Shown: positions 49,561 through 58,291 of the stretch, in pieces | How positions within the stretch are numbered: the first letter of the stretch is position 1 | Layout of the letters: each line of letters begins with the position of its first letter | Assembly: GCF_004217285.1 (NCBI RefSeq) | Contig: NZ_SHKS01000012.1 | Span: forward strand, 1-64,000 | Origin: Streptomyces sp. BK239 | GTDB lineage: Bacteria > Actinomycetota > Actinomycetes > Streptomycetales > Streptomycetaceae | Direction of reading: 5' to 3' | DNA length: 64,000 nt | Notes under the pieces: model-generated | The model's input: only the letters and a program-made list of their open reading frames with translations | Database searches by the model: none | Told to the model about the DNA's origin: nothing | Translations under genes and position numbers: made by a program

Positions 49561-51198
49561 CTACTCCGTGGACGTCGCCTTCAGGGCCAGCCAGAGCTCC
49601 ATCCGGGCGTCGGGATCGTCCAGGGAGCGGCCGAGGATCTCCTCCACCCGGCGCATGCGGTAGCGCAGGGTGTGGCGGTGGACGCCCAGGTCGGCCGCGG
49701 CCGCGTCCCACTGGCCGTGCCGGGAGAGCCAGGCGCGCAGCGAGGCGACCAGGTCGCCGCGGCCGGTGGCGTCGTGTTCGCGCAGGGCGCGCAGCAGGCC
49801 GTCCGCGAAGGCCTTCACCGCGTCGTCCGCGAGCAGCGGCAGCACCGAGCCCGCCGCCAGTTGCTCGTGCTCGACGAGGACGCGGCCCCGGCGGCGGGCC
49901 ACCGACAGCGCCTGCTCGGCCTGCTTGTAGGCGGTCGCCGCCGCGATCGGACCGGCCGGCGCGGACAGGCCGACGACCATCGCGTCCTCGTCGCCGTCCC
50001 CGCCGCCGGCCCGCTTGCCCTCCCGCGCCGCCGCGTACCGCGTGCAGGCCGCCACCGCCGCCCCGCCGTCCGCCGCCAGCGCCACCAGCCGGCCGCCCTC
50101 GGGCACCACCAGCACCGCTTCCCCCGACCGGGCCGCCGCCGACTCCGCCACGTCGACCAGACCCGCGAGGCCGGCGAGCGGATCCCCCGCCGGCTTGGTG
50201 GACGCCGGCTCGGCCACGAGGACCCTGAACGGCGCGTCCAGCAGCTCGCCGTACAGGTCCCCGGCGACGGCCCGCGCGTGGTCCGGCTCGCCCGCCAGCA
50301 GCATGCGCAGCACCGCCGCGCCCAGCCGCTGCTCCGCCGCCTGCAGCGAGCGGGAGCGCTCCATGGTGAGGGTGAGCAAGGCGATCGCCGAGTGCACCGC
50401 GTACCGCTCCGCCGTGCCGAGCGCCGCCGCCGTCCCCACCGCCAGCGTCGCGCGCGGGCGACGGCCGGCGCCGAGGGAGTGCAGCTCGACGCGGTCGGCG
50501 TTCTCGGGGGCGTCCGCCGGCTTGGCTTCCCCCGCGCCCTGGGCGGGCGCGGAGCCACCGGGCCCGCCGACCACCGCCGAGGCCGGCGTCGGGCGCTCCC
50601 TCAGCCGCTCCACCTCCGCGGTGAGCCGCGCCGCCCGCCGCCCCGCCCACTCGGGCGCCGCCGCCACGACCGAGCCCGACGCGTCGTACAGCGCGGCCCA
50701 GCCGTCGACCTGCGAGGCGAGCGCGGAGAGCAGACCCTCCGGACCGGCCGCCAGGGCCTGTTTCGTCAACTCCCGCTGGGCCGCGAACCCGGCCGTCACC
50801 GCCCGGTACTGGTCGGCCGCTATCGCCGCCGACACCGCCTTGCTGATCGCGAGGAACGGTGTGCGGCGCGGCACCTCCAGCAGCGGCAGGCCCTCCTTCT
50901 CCGCCGCCTCCACCAGCGCCGTCGGGATCTCGTCGTAGGCGACCCCGACGGCGAAGCCCAGCCCCACCACGCCCGCCCCGGCCAGCCGCCGCACATAGCG
51001 CCGCATGGCCTGCGGGTCCTCCGCGTCCAGCTTCAGCGCGGTGATCAGCAGCAGTTCCCCGCCCTCCATGTACGGCACGGGGTCGGCGAGCTCGCTGACG
51101 TGCGCCCAGCGCACCGGCACGTCGAGACGGTCCCCGCCCGCCCGCACGGTCAGCTTCAGCGCCGAGTGGTGGACGAGCGAGGCAAGCGTGGGAGCCAT
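49561..51198 (-). CDS. PucR family transcriptional regulator
   Basis: A 545-residue regulator: N-terminal PucR domain (DRLDVPVRWAHVSELADPVPYMEGGELLL), a central GGDEF-like/variable part, and a C-terminal helix-turn-helix (WDAAAADLGVHRHTLRYRMR then RVEEILGRSL). PucR proteins control purine or polyamine/GABA catabolism. Its position among the polyamine and gabT genes makes it a candidate regulator of them. ATG start. Convergent with the prim-pol-like gene; a GGCCGGC stem lies between the stops. Confidence 0.88.
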   Translation of the reverse strand: MAPTLASLVHHSALKLTVRAGGDRLDVPVRWAHVSELADPVPYMEGGELLLITALKLDAEDPQAMRRYVRRLAGAGVVGLGFAVGVAYDEIPTALVEAAEKEGLPLLEVPRRTPFLAISKAVSAAIAADQYRAVTAGFAAQRELTKQALAAGPEGLLSALASQVDGWAALYDASGSVVAAAPEWAGRRAARLTAEVERLRERPTPASAVVGGPGGSAPAQGAGEAKPADAPENADRVELHSLGAGRRPRATLAVGTAAALGTAERYAVHSAIALLTLTMERSRSLQAAEQRLGAAVLRMLLAGEPDHARAVAGDLYGELLDAPFRVLVAEPASTKPAGDPLAGLAGLVDVAESAAARSGEAVLVVPEGGRLVALAADGGAAVAACTRYAAAREGKRAGGGDGDEDAMVVGLSAPAGPIAAATAYKQAEQALSVARRRGRVLVEHEQLAAGSVLPLLADDAVKAFADGLLRALREHDATGRGDLVASLRAWLSRHGQWDAAAADLGVHRHTLRYRMRRVEEILGRSLDDPDARMELWLALKATSTE

Positions 51199-51317
51199 GG
51201 GGCCTTCAGGTCTCGGGCCTCAGGTCGGCAGGGGCGACCGGGCAGGTGATCCATTGGCCGCTTCGTATGAAGAGCCTGTGCCGATTCTGCCTCACTGTAG
51301 GGGTCCCGGTGTCGCGT

Positions 51318-53777
51318 TCAGCCCCTCAGGTCCAGCAGCAGCGGCGGCGTGTGCTCACCCTTGACGCTGGTCAGCGACAACACCGCGTGCCCCGGCGGCA
51401 CCTCGTGCGCCAGCTGCGACGCCGACCACCGCTCCCGCTCCACCTGGCGCACGGTCACCGCGTCCGTGGTCACCGCCCGGCCGGTCACCAGCTTGCGCAG
51501 GGCGTGCAGCGCGCGGGTCATCGGCTGGTCGGCGAAGACCGTGTGCTGGGCGACCTCCTTCGTCTCCACCCACTCGGTGCCCCAGCTCTGCGCGAACCGG
51601 CCGCCGTCCCAGGTGGTGATCCCGGAGAACGCCATCCGGCAGCCGACGGCCGCGTACAGCGGGCCGTGCAGCGCCTCCGGGACGTCGGCGACGCTGCGCA
51701 GGGCGAGCAGCACGCCCGCGTTCTGCGAGCGCAGCCGCTGGACGCGGCGCACCGAGTCCGCGGTGACGGCCCCCGTCGCGTCGTCCAGCACCAGACACAC
51801 GAAGTGCGCGCGCCGCCCCTCCCGGACGACCGAGTGGAACTGGGCCAGCACGAGCCGGGTGATCAGCCGCCCGGCCTCCTCGTGCCCCCGCTCGGGCAGG
51901 TCGATCCGGACCCGCAGCGGGTGGTGGGCGAGCGCGCGCAACGAGAACGCCCGCCGCTCACCGCCGCCCGCGTGGTGGTCCTCACCTCCGGCGGCCCGCT
52001 CACCGCCCCCGAAGAACCCCGCGAACGCCGGACGGTTCAGCAGCGCCAGCCGGTCGGCCAGCGCGCGGCCAGGGTCGCCCGCAGCGCCCGACTGGCGCAC
52101 CCGCGCATCCAGTTCGCGGCGCATGACCTCGTCCCCGGCGACGGCCTCCCGCAGCGCGGACAGCGCCGCCGGCTCGCCCTCCAGCAGCTCGCGCAGCACC
52201 GGCAACGTCGGGAAACGGCCGTACGCCGACCGGTAGGGGCCGAGCAGCTGGGCGAGCGCCGTGGCCGCGGCCTGGCCGCCGACGGCGTCGAGGTCGCCCA
52301 CGAGCGCCTCGGCGAGCACCCCGGCCGCCTCGTCCGGGTCCTCCGACTCGGCGTAGGGGTCCAGGTCGTGCACGGACGACCGGTCGCCGATCCGGACGAT
52401 CACGTCGAACGCGGAGTCCGAGCCGAGCGGGCTCCCCGGGGAGGACACCGCCACGAAGGCGCACCCCCCGGTCAGCGCCCGCAGCGCCAGCGCCTCCGTC
52501 ACGGGCTCGACGAGCGTGCGCGTCTTGCCGGAACCGGACGGCCCCACGGCCAGCAGCGAGGTGCCCAGCACGTCCGGGCCGAGCGCCGCGCCGGCCTCGT
52601 GGTACGGCAGCGGCGCGCGCTCACCGGCCACCCAGCGCCCGATGCGCACCTGACCGGCCAGCACGTCGTGCCGGGCGGCCCGCCGGGGCAGGTCGCGGGA
52701 GCCGGAGGGGTGGGTCCAGGCGGCGCCGCCCTCGCGCAGCACGGTGTCCCGGAAGTCGCCGGAACCCGACTCCCACGCGCGGGTGAGGCGCGCGCAGTCC
52801 ACGTCGTTCATCCGCCCGGCGGCCACCTCGGCGGTCAGCACCTCCGCCGCCTCGTACTGCCCGGCCTCCCGCAGCCGCGGCCACTGCGCGCGCGGCAGCT
52901 CCACGGGGGCCGGCGCGGCGGGGTCGGCGGCCGCGCGCCGGGCGGCGAGCCGTTCCCTCAGATACGGCAGCCAGCCGCCGACCACCGCGAACGGCCACGC
53001 CACCAGCAGGGTGATCACCGCGTACAGCGAGTCGGTGAACAAGGGGGAGGCGAACAGCTCGTAGCCGCCGGAGACCAGGACGACGAGCGAGAACAGCGGG
53101 GCGACCACCGGCAGGGGGTCCCAGCCGACGCCGGGGAAGGCGTCCGGGAACACGAAGCTCAGCGCGACCAGCGCGCCCAGCAGGGCGAGCAGCGCCCGCG
53201 AGGGCTGCGGCCGGCGGCCGACGAAGTGACGTACGGCCTCCGCCCAGCCGCCCAGCCGGCCCATCGCGTAGAGGAGGACGGCGAAGAAGACGCCGTCGTA
53301 GACCACCCGGGCCTCCGCGCCCTCCGTGGTCTTCGGCGAGGCGATGGTGCCGCCCCACCACCAGTCGTCCGGGGTGAACAGGCGCAGCGGGGCGAACTGG
53401 TAGGGGACGCCGCCGCGCCGCCACAGAGACCACAGCACCAGCGCGACCACCAGCGGGATCAGCATCCCGACGACCGTCACCGGCGCCAGCCGCTGCGCAG
53501 CACGCCCCTCCTTCGGCGGCCGGTACCCGAGACGCCAGACGCCGGGCCGTGCCTCGGGCCGCGGCTCGTTCAGCCAGGCGGCCACGGCGGAGGAGGGGGG
53601 CTGCGCCGGCTCCGCGCTCTGCTCGGACGCGCCTGGAGCCCGCGTCGGCCGGGGCGGTGTCCGTGGGGGCGCCGGGGGTACCTGGGACGGGGTCGGCGGC
53701 GTCGGCGGCGGCCCCGCAGGGCGTGGTACAGGGCTCGCGTGTGTGTCGTGCGTGTCCCGCGTCCCGTCGCTGTTCAT
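51318..53777 (-). CDS. VirD4/TraG-like membrane ATPase
   Basis: About 819 residues from ATG 53777. The N-terminal 90 residues are Pro-rich; five membrane helices follow (about 100-120, 160-176, 194-211, 223-239, 251-269). A large ATPase domain begins near 400: Walker A AVGPSGSGKT (about 412-419) and Walker B FVCLVLDDA, with SQNAGVLLALRS and SWGTEWVETKE. The layout resembles type IV coupling proteins, but no relaxase, pilus or transfer gene is near. Conserved in streptomycete chromosomes from memory; role unknown. Confidence 0.72.
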   Translation of the reverse strand: MNSDGTRDTHDTHASPVPRPAGPPPTPPTPSQVPPAPPRTPPRPTRAPGASEQSAEPAQPPSSAVAAWLNEPRPEARPGVWRLGYRPPKEGRAAQRLAPVTVVGMLIPLVVALVLWSLWRRGGVPYQFAPLRLFTPDDWWWGGTIASPKTTEGAEARVVYDGVFFAVLLYAMGRLGGWAEAVRHFVGRRPQPSRALLALLGALVALSFVFPDAFPGVGWDPLPVVAPLFSLVVLVSGGYELFASPLFTDSLYAVITLLVAWPFAVVGGWLPYLRERLAARRAAADPAAPAPVELPRAQWPRLREAGQYEAAEVLTAEVAAGRMNDVDCARLTRAWESGSGDFRDTVLREGGAAWTHPSGSRDLPRRAARHDVLAGQVRIGRWVAGERAPLPYHEAGAALGPDVLGTSLLAVGPSGSGKTRTLVEPVTEALALRALTGGCAFVAVSSPGSPLGSDSAFDVIVRIGDRSSVHDLDPYAESEDPDEAAGVLAEALVGDLDAVGGQAAATALAQLLGPYRSAYGRFPTLPVLRELLEGEPAALSALREAVAGDEVMRRELDARVRQSGAAGDPGRALADRLALLNRPAFAGFFGGGERAAGGEDHHAGGGERRAFSLRALAHHPLRVRIDLPERGHEEAGRLITRLVLAQFHSVVREGRRAHFVCLVLDDATGAVTADSVRRVQRLRSQNAGVLLALRSVADVPEALHGPLYAAVGCRMAFSGITTWDGGRFAQSWGTEWVETKEVAQHTVFADQPMTRALHALRKLVTGRAVTTDAVTVRQVERERWSASQLAHEVPPGHAVLSLTSVKGEHTPPLLLDLRG

Positions 53778-54067
53778 CGCCCTTGCCCCCTGACCAGCCG
53801 CTCCGTCCACCGTCAGCGAGTCAATCTAACGCCCCGTCCGAAGGAGTCCACCGCTCACACGGCCGGGCCCGGTCCGGGGGCCGCCGGGCCCGCTATGTCC
53901 ACGGCGGACAACCGGTCCCGGCGACAACGCCCACATGGAGCATGCCCACCCTTTCCGAACCGCCCTAACCTGCGAGAAACGAAGTCCGAGCGTCCTCACC
54001 ACACCCGGAACAACCGGAACCGCCGCACACCCGGAATCCCGGGTCGCAAGATCATCAGGGAGCCCCC
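53778..54067. promoter_or_regulatory. Divergent promoter region before gabT
   Basis: The 290-base gap between the divergent ATPase and gabT genes has no coding signal. ACCCGG-AATC-CCGGGT (about 54028-54043) is a small perfect inverted repeat 25 bases before the gabT ATG. CCCGGAA-like motifs recur at 54005, 54010 and 54029. A regulator site is possible. Confidence 0.35.
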
Positions 54068-55402
54068 ATGACCGCACTTCCGCAGGAGCGCCGCGTCGTC
54101 ACCGCCATCCCCGGCCCGAAGTCGCAGGAGCTGCAGGCCCGCCGCACCGCCGTGGTCGCGCAGGGCGTCGGTTCCGTGCTGCCGGTGTTCACCGCGCGCG
54201 CCGGCGGCGGCATCATCGAGGACGTCGACGGCAACCGCCTCATCGACTTCGGCTCCGGCATCGCCGTGACCTCCGTCGGCGCCTCCGCCGAGGCCGTCGT
54301 GCGCCGCGCGAGCGCCCAGCTCGCCGACTTCACCCACACCTGTTTCATGGTCACCCCCTACGAGGGCTACGTGGAGGTCGCCGAGGCCCTCGCCGAGCTC
54401 ACCCCGGGTGACCACGCCAAGAAGTCCGCGCTGTTCAACTCCGGCGCCGAGGCCGTCGAGAACGCCGTCAAGATCGCCCGTTCTTACACCAAGCGCCAGG
54501 CGGTCGTCGTCTTCGACCACGGCTACCACGGCCGCACCAACCTCACCATGGCGCTGACGGCGAAGAACATGCCGTACAAGCACGGCTTCGGCCCGTTCGC
54601 GCCCGAGGTCTACCGCGTCCCGGTCGCCTACGGCTACCGCTGGCCGACCGGCCCGGAGAACGCCGGCCCCGAGGCCGCCGCGCAGGCCATCGACCAGATC
54701 ACCAAGCAGGTCGGCGCGGACAACGTGGCCGCGATCATCATCGAGCCGGTGCTCGGCGAGGGCGGCTTCATCGAGCCGGCCCGGGGCTTCCTGCCCGCGA
54801 TCCGCCAGTTCGCCGCCGACAACGGCATCGTGTTCGTCGCCGACGAGATCCAGTCCGGCTTCTGCCGCACCGGCCAGTGGTTCGCCTGCGAGGACGAGGG
54901 CATCGTCCCCGACCTGATCACCACCGCCAAGGGCATCGCGGGCGGTCTGCCGCTCGCCGCCGTCACCGGCCGCGCCGAGATCATGGACGCCGCGCACGCG
55001 GGCGGCCTCGGCGGCACCTACGGCGGCAACCCGGTCGCCTGCGCCGGCGCGCTCGGCTCCATCGAGACGATGAAGGAGCTCGACCTCAACGCGCGGGCGA
55101 AGAGCATCGAGGCGACCATGAAGGCCCGTCTCACCGCCATGCAGGACAAGTTCGACGTCATCGGCGACGTCCGCGGCCGGGGCGCGATGATCGCGATCGA
55201 GCTGGTCAAGGACCGCGCCACCAAGGAGCCGAACCCGGAGGCGACCGCCGCGCTCGCCAAGGCCTGCCACCAGGAGGGGCTGCTCGTCCTGACCTGCGGC
55301 ACCTACGGCAACGTGCTGCGCTTCCTGCCCCCGCTGGTCATCGGCGACGACCTGCTCAACGAGGGACTCGACATCATCGAGCAGGCCTTCGCCCGCGTCT
55401 GA
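54068..55402 (+). CDS. gabT: 4-aminobutyrate aminotransferase
   Basis: A 444-residue class III aminotransferase: FVADEIQSGFCRTGQWFACEDEGI (PLP-binding Asp) and the Schiff-base lysine in LITTAKGIAGGLPLAAV. It closely follows the GabT pattern (NSGAEAVENAVKIARSYTKR; VLGEGGFIEPARGFLPAI). It converts GABA and 2-oxoglutarate to succinic semialdehyde and glutamate, the last nitrogen step of the pathway here. AGGGAG lies before the ATG. Confidence 0.95.
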   Translation: MTALPQERRVVTAIPGPKSQELQARRTAVVAQGVGSVLPVFTARAGGGIIEDVDGNRLIDFGSGIAVTSVGASAEAVVRRASAQLADFTHTCFMVTPYEGYVEVAEALAELTPGDHAKKSALFNSGAEAVENAVKIARSYTKRQAVVVFDHGYHGRTNLTMALTAKNMPYKHGFGPFAPEVYRVPVAYGYRWPTGPENAGPEAAAQAIDQITKQVGADNVAAIIIEPVLGEGGFIEPARGFLPAIRQFAADNGIVFVADEIQSGFCRTGQWFACEDEGIVPDLITTAKGIAGGLPLAAVTGRAEIMDAAHAGGLGGTYGGNPVACAGALGSIETMKELDLNARAKSIEATMKARLTAMQDKFDVIGDVRGRGAMIAIELVKDRATKEPNPEATAALAKACHQEGLLVLTCGTYGNVLRFLPPLVIGDDLLNEGLDIIEQAFARV

Positions 55403-55455
55403 GGAGTGCGGCGCCGGGGGCAGAGTGTGAAGAACGTGTGCGGGGTGGATGGCGG

Positions 55456-55498
55456 GACGGAAATCCGTCTGTCGCCGCGGGATCGACTGCCGTAGGTT
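55456..55498 (+). promoter_or_regulatory. Candidate promoter and operator behind gabT
   Basis: GACGGA-AA-TCCGTC (55456-55469) is an inverted repeat lying on a weak -35 (CTGTCG, 55469-55474). TAGGTT (55493-55498) is a possible -10, 18 bases downstream. Transcription would start near 55505. Confidence 0.35.
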
Positions 55499-55504
55499 CT
55501 AGGC

Positions 55505-55787
55505 AGATGAGAGATACACCCTGCCCGCAGGTGACTGCGGGCGCCCAGGCCGGGGCCTCCCCAGCTCCGACCTGGTCGTGCTTCGCGCACACAACCGGGG
55601 CCCAGCGCTTCGGATCTCCTCACCGATCGGACGGTCGCCCGCCCCAAACCCCCCGGGGCGGCCGGCGTTCCGGTCCGGACGGCCACCCCGGAACCACCCC
55701 CCCTGTTCCGGGGTGGCCGACCTCCTTCTGACGCGCCGACCACGCGACGCGGACCCCGGGACCTCACGGCCCGGGGTCTTCTTCTTC
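55505..55787 (+). ncRNA. Candidate structured small RNA behind gabT
   Basis: The 490-base region between gabT and the PAP2 gene has little coding signal but strong local structure. Elements are GCCCGCAG-GTGA-CTGCGGGC (55523-55542), a 15-bp stem (55680-55694 with 55705-55719), an unpaired CCTCCTTCTGACGCGCC (55721-55737) and a terminator. CCTCCTT resembles an anti-Shine-Dalgarno sequence. I recall a small RNA reported beside the gabT homologue of S. coelicolor (named after SCO5676) but cannot verify it. A short Pro/Gly-rich reading frame inside is the alternative. Confidence 0.4.
55752..55787 (+). terminator. Terminator with T-rich tail
   Basis: GACCCCGGG (55752-55760) pairs with CCCGGGGTC (55770-55778) across a 9-base loop, followed by TTCTTCTT. 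It would end the candidate RNA or gabT read-through. Confidence 0.8.
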
Positions 55788-55892
55788 CCGCGGGTCCCAC
55801 GAGCGGTTCCGTACGAGCGCACACCTGCCCCACTTGCCCGACTTGCCGCACGTCCGCCCCGCGCGACGGGCCGCACCTGACAAGCTGGGCGC

Positions 55893-56714
55893 ATGCCGAC
55901 CCGCCCCCACCAGCGAGCCGAGGGCGCGTCCGCGCCGCAGGCGATCCCCGACCGGGCTCCGGGAGCCCGCAGGCCGGGCCTCGAGTTCACGTTCCTGCTG
56001 GGCCTGCCCGCCCTCCTCTTCGTCCTCATCACCTGGCAGGTCGCCGTGGACGGCCCGCTGCTGCGGTTCGACGGACGCCTCAGCCACGCCCTCGTCCACC
56101 CCGACCGCGCCTCCGACCTGCTGTCCGCCCTGGGGAACGTGGAGATCGCCGTACCGGCCCTGCTGCTGGCCGCCCTGTACGCCGTCCGCCGGGGCAACGC
56201 GGCCGGCCGGCGCCGATGGTGGCTGCCGCCGGTCACCGCGTTCGTCCTGCTGACGCTGGTGGCGCTGATCGTCGTACCGCTGAAGGAGTGGACGGCCCGG
56301 CCCGGCACGCCCGTCGTGCCGCCCGCCACCGGCTACTACCCGTCCGGGCACACGGCGACCGCAGGCGTCGCCTACGGGGCCGCCGTGCTCCTGCTGCTGC
56401 CCTGGCTGGTCACCGCGGCCGCCCGGCGCGCGGCGGCCGCCCTCGCCGTCGTCCTGGTGCTGGCCGTCTCGTTCGGGCTGGTCAGACACGGGTACCACTG
56501 GCCGCTGGACGTCGTCGCCAGCTGGTGCCTGTGCGTGGTGTTGTTGGGGGCGCTGCGGCTCTTCCTGAGACGCGCCATGAGCGACCCCGCCAAACCGGCG
56601 CACCCGCGCCCCGCACCCGTACGACTCGGACAAGCGCCCACGCGCCCCCACAGCCCTACGGTGGACCCGGAAACCCAGCACACCCCCGAACGGAAGGGCC
56701 GGACCGACACATGA
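55893..56714 (+). CDS. PAP2 family membrane phosphatase
   Basis: A 273-residue membrane protein with six predicted helices. The three phosphatase motifs are present: KEWTARP (short form of KxxxxxxRP), PSGHTATAG (His nucleophile region), and SFGLVRHGYHWPLDV (R...H...D). Such enzymes dephosphorylate lipid phosphates such as phosphatidate or undecaprenyl pyrophosphate. The C-terminal 45 residues are a Pro/Arg tail. ATG start. The stop overlaps the following aldehyde dehydrogenase start. Confidence 0.88.
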   Translation: MPTRPHQRAEGASAPQAIPDRAPGARRPGLEFTFLLGLPALLFVLITWQVAVDGPLLRFDGRLSHALVHPDRASDLLSALGNVEIAVPALLLAALYAVRRGNAAGRRRWWLPPVTAFVLLTLVALIVVPLKEWTARPGTPVVPPATGYYPSGHTATAGVAYGAAVLLLLPWLVTAAARRAAAALAVVLVLAVSFGLVRHGYHWPLDVVASWCLCVVLLGALRLFLRRAMSDPAKPAHPRPAPVRLGQAPTRPHSPTVDPETQHTPERKGRTDT

Positions 56715-58156
56715 CTTCCACCCACGCCTTCTGGCTCGCCGGCCGCCAGGTCACCGGCGAGGACAGCTTCGACGTCAGCTCCCCGTGGGACGGCCGTCTC
56801 GTCGGCAAGGTCAGCGTGCCGACGGACGCCCAGGTCGAGGAGGCCGTGGCCGCCGCGTACGCCGTGCGGGACGAGTTCGCCGCCACCCCCGCCCATGTCC
56901 GCGCCGCCGCCCTGGACCACGTCAGCAAGCGCCTCGCCGAGCGCACCGAGGAGATCGCCCGGCTGATCTCCGCGGAGAACGGCAAGCCGATCAAGTGGGC
57001 CCGCGGCGAGGTCGGCCGGGCCGTCTCCGTGTTCCGGTTCGCCGCCGAGGAGGCCCGCCGGTTCAACGGCGGCGAGGCGCAGCGCCTGGACACCGACGCC
57101 GGCGGCCAGGGGCGTCTGGCGCTGACGCGACGCTTCCCCAAGGGCGTCGTCCTCGGCATCGCGCCGTTCAACTTCCCGCTGAACCTGTGCGCGCACAAGG
57201 TCGCCCCTGCCATCGCCGCCGGCGCGCCGATCATCCTCAAGCCGGCCCCGGCCACCCCGCTCTCCGGCCTGATCCTCGGCGACCTGCTCGCCGAGACCGA
57301 CCTGCCCGCCGGCTCCTGGTCGATCCTCCCGGTCGCCAACGACAAGATGCCCGCCCTCGTCCAGGACGAGCGGCTGCCGGTCATCTCCTTCACCGGTTCC
57401 GAGAAGGTCGGCTACGCGATCATGGACTCGGTGCCGCGCAAGCACTGCACCCTGGAGCTCGGCGGCAACGGCGCGGCCGTCGTCCTCGGCGACTGGTCCA
57501 GCGACGCGGACCTGGACTGGGCCGCCGCCCGCATCGCCACCTTCTCCAACTACCAGGGCGGCCAGTCCTGCATCTCCGTGCAGCGCGTGATTGCGGACGC
57601 CGCCGTGTACGACCGGCTGCTGCCGCGCATCGTCGCCGCCGTCGAGGCCCAGGGCACCGGTGACCCGTCCGACGACGCGACCGACGTCGGCCCGCTGGTC
57701 AGCGAGGAGGCGGCCAAGCGCGTCGAGACCTGGGTGGACGAGGCCGTCGCCGCGGGCGCGACCCTGCTCACCGGCGGCAAGCGCGACGGCGCCACCTACG
57801 CGCCGACCGTGCTCACCGACGTGCCCGCGGACGTCACGATCGCCTGCGAGGAGGTCTTCGGACCGGTCCTCACCGTGCGCAGGACGGACGGCGAGGACGA
57901 GGCCTTCGCCGCCGTCAACGACTCCAAGTACGGCCTTCAGGCGGGCGTGTTCACCCACGACCTCCAGGTCGCCTTCCGCGCCCACCGCGCGCTCGAGGTC
58001 GGCGGCGTCGTCATCGGCGACGTGCCCTCCTACCGCGCCGACCAGATGCCCTACGGCGGCGCCAAGCAGTCGGGCGTCGGCCGCGAGGGCGTGCGGTTCG
58101 CGATGGACGACTACACCTACGAGCGGGTGCTGGTCCTCACCGGCCTCGCGCTCTGA
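56711..58156 (+). CDS. Aldehyde dehydrogenase (NAD+)
   Basis: A 481-residue enzyme: APFNFP (151-156) rather than PWNYP, catalytic Glu249 (LELGGNG) and Cys287 (YQGGQSCISVQR). The GQSCISV motif and FNFP place it in a different branch from the two aminobutyraldehyde paralogues, near succinic-semialdehyde/aldehyde dehydrogenases. It may oxidise the succinic semialdehyde made by GabT, 1.3 kb upstream. ATG overlaps the PAP2 stop by 4 bases. Confidence 0.85.
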   Translation: MTSTHAFWLAGRQVTGEDSFDVSSPWDGRLVGKVSVPTDAQVEEAVAAAYAVRDEFAATPAHVRAAALDHVSKRLAERTEEIARLISAENGKPIKWARGEVGRAVSVFRFAAEEARRFNGGEAQRLDTDAGGQGRLALTRRFPKGVVLGIAPFNFPLNLCAHKVAPAIAAGAPIILKPAPATPLSGLILGDLLAETDLPAGSWSILPVANDKMPALVQDERLPVISFTGSEKVGYAIMDSVPRKHCTLELGGNGAAVVLGDWSSDADLDWAAARIATFSNYQGGQSCISVQRVIADAAVYDRLLPRIVAAVEAQGTGDPSDDATDVGPLVSEEAAKRVETWVDEAVAAGATLLTGGKRDGATYAPTVLTDVPADVTIACEEVFGPVLTVRRTDGEDEAFAAVNDSKYGLQAGVFTHDLQVAFRAHRALEVGGVVIGDVPSYRADQMPYGGAKQSGVGREGVRFAMDDYTYERVLVLTGLAL

Positions 58157-58199
58157 GCGGACGCCGGGGCGTGGTGCGAGACACGCCGTAGCCCTTCCG

Positions 58200-58266
58200 A
58201 AGGGGCCCGGCACCGAGGCCGTCCGGATGCTGTCCGCATCCTGGGCCTTCCGGTGCCGGGCCCCTT
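58200..58266. terminator. Long convergent terminator
   Basis: AAGGGGCCCGGCACCG (58200-58215) pairs perfectly with CGGTGCCGGGCCCCTT (58251-58266). The interior forms further pairs, including GGATGC/GCATCC. It separates the converging aldehyde dehydrogenase and GH3 genes. Confidence 0.9.
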
Positions 58267-58291
58267 CTCTGCGCCGGCCCCCTCCGGACCC

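Noticed and set aside
51246..54071. A 941-codon plus-strand frame opposite the VirD4-like gene
   Set aside because: Low-complexity Arg/Gln/Gly product with no start signal. The minus-strand frame has Walker motifs and helices.
55507..55731. A short reading frame within the candidate RNA
   Set aside because: Pro/Gly/Thr-rich without a good ribosome binding site. Hairpins with perfect stems explain the sequence better.
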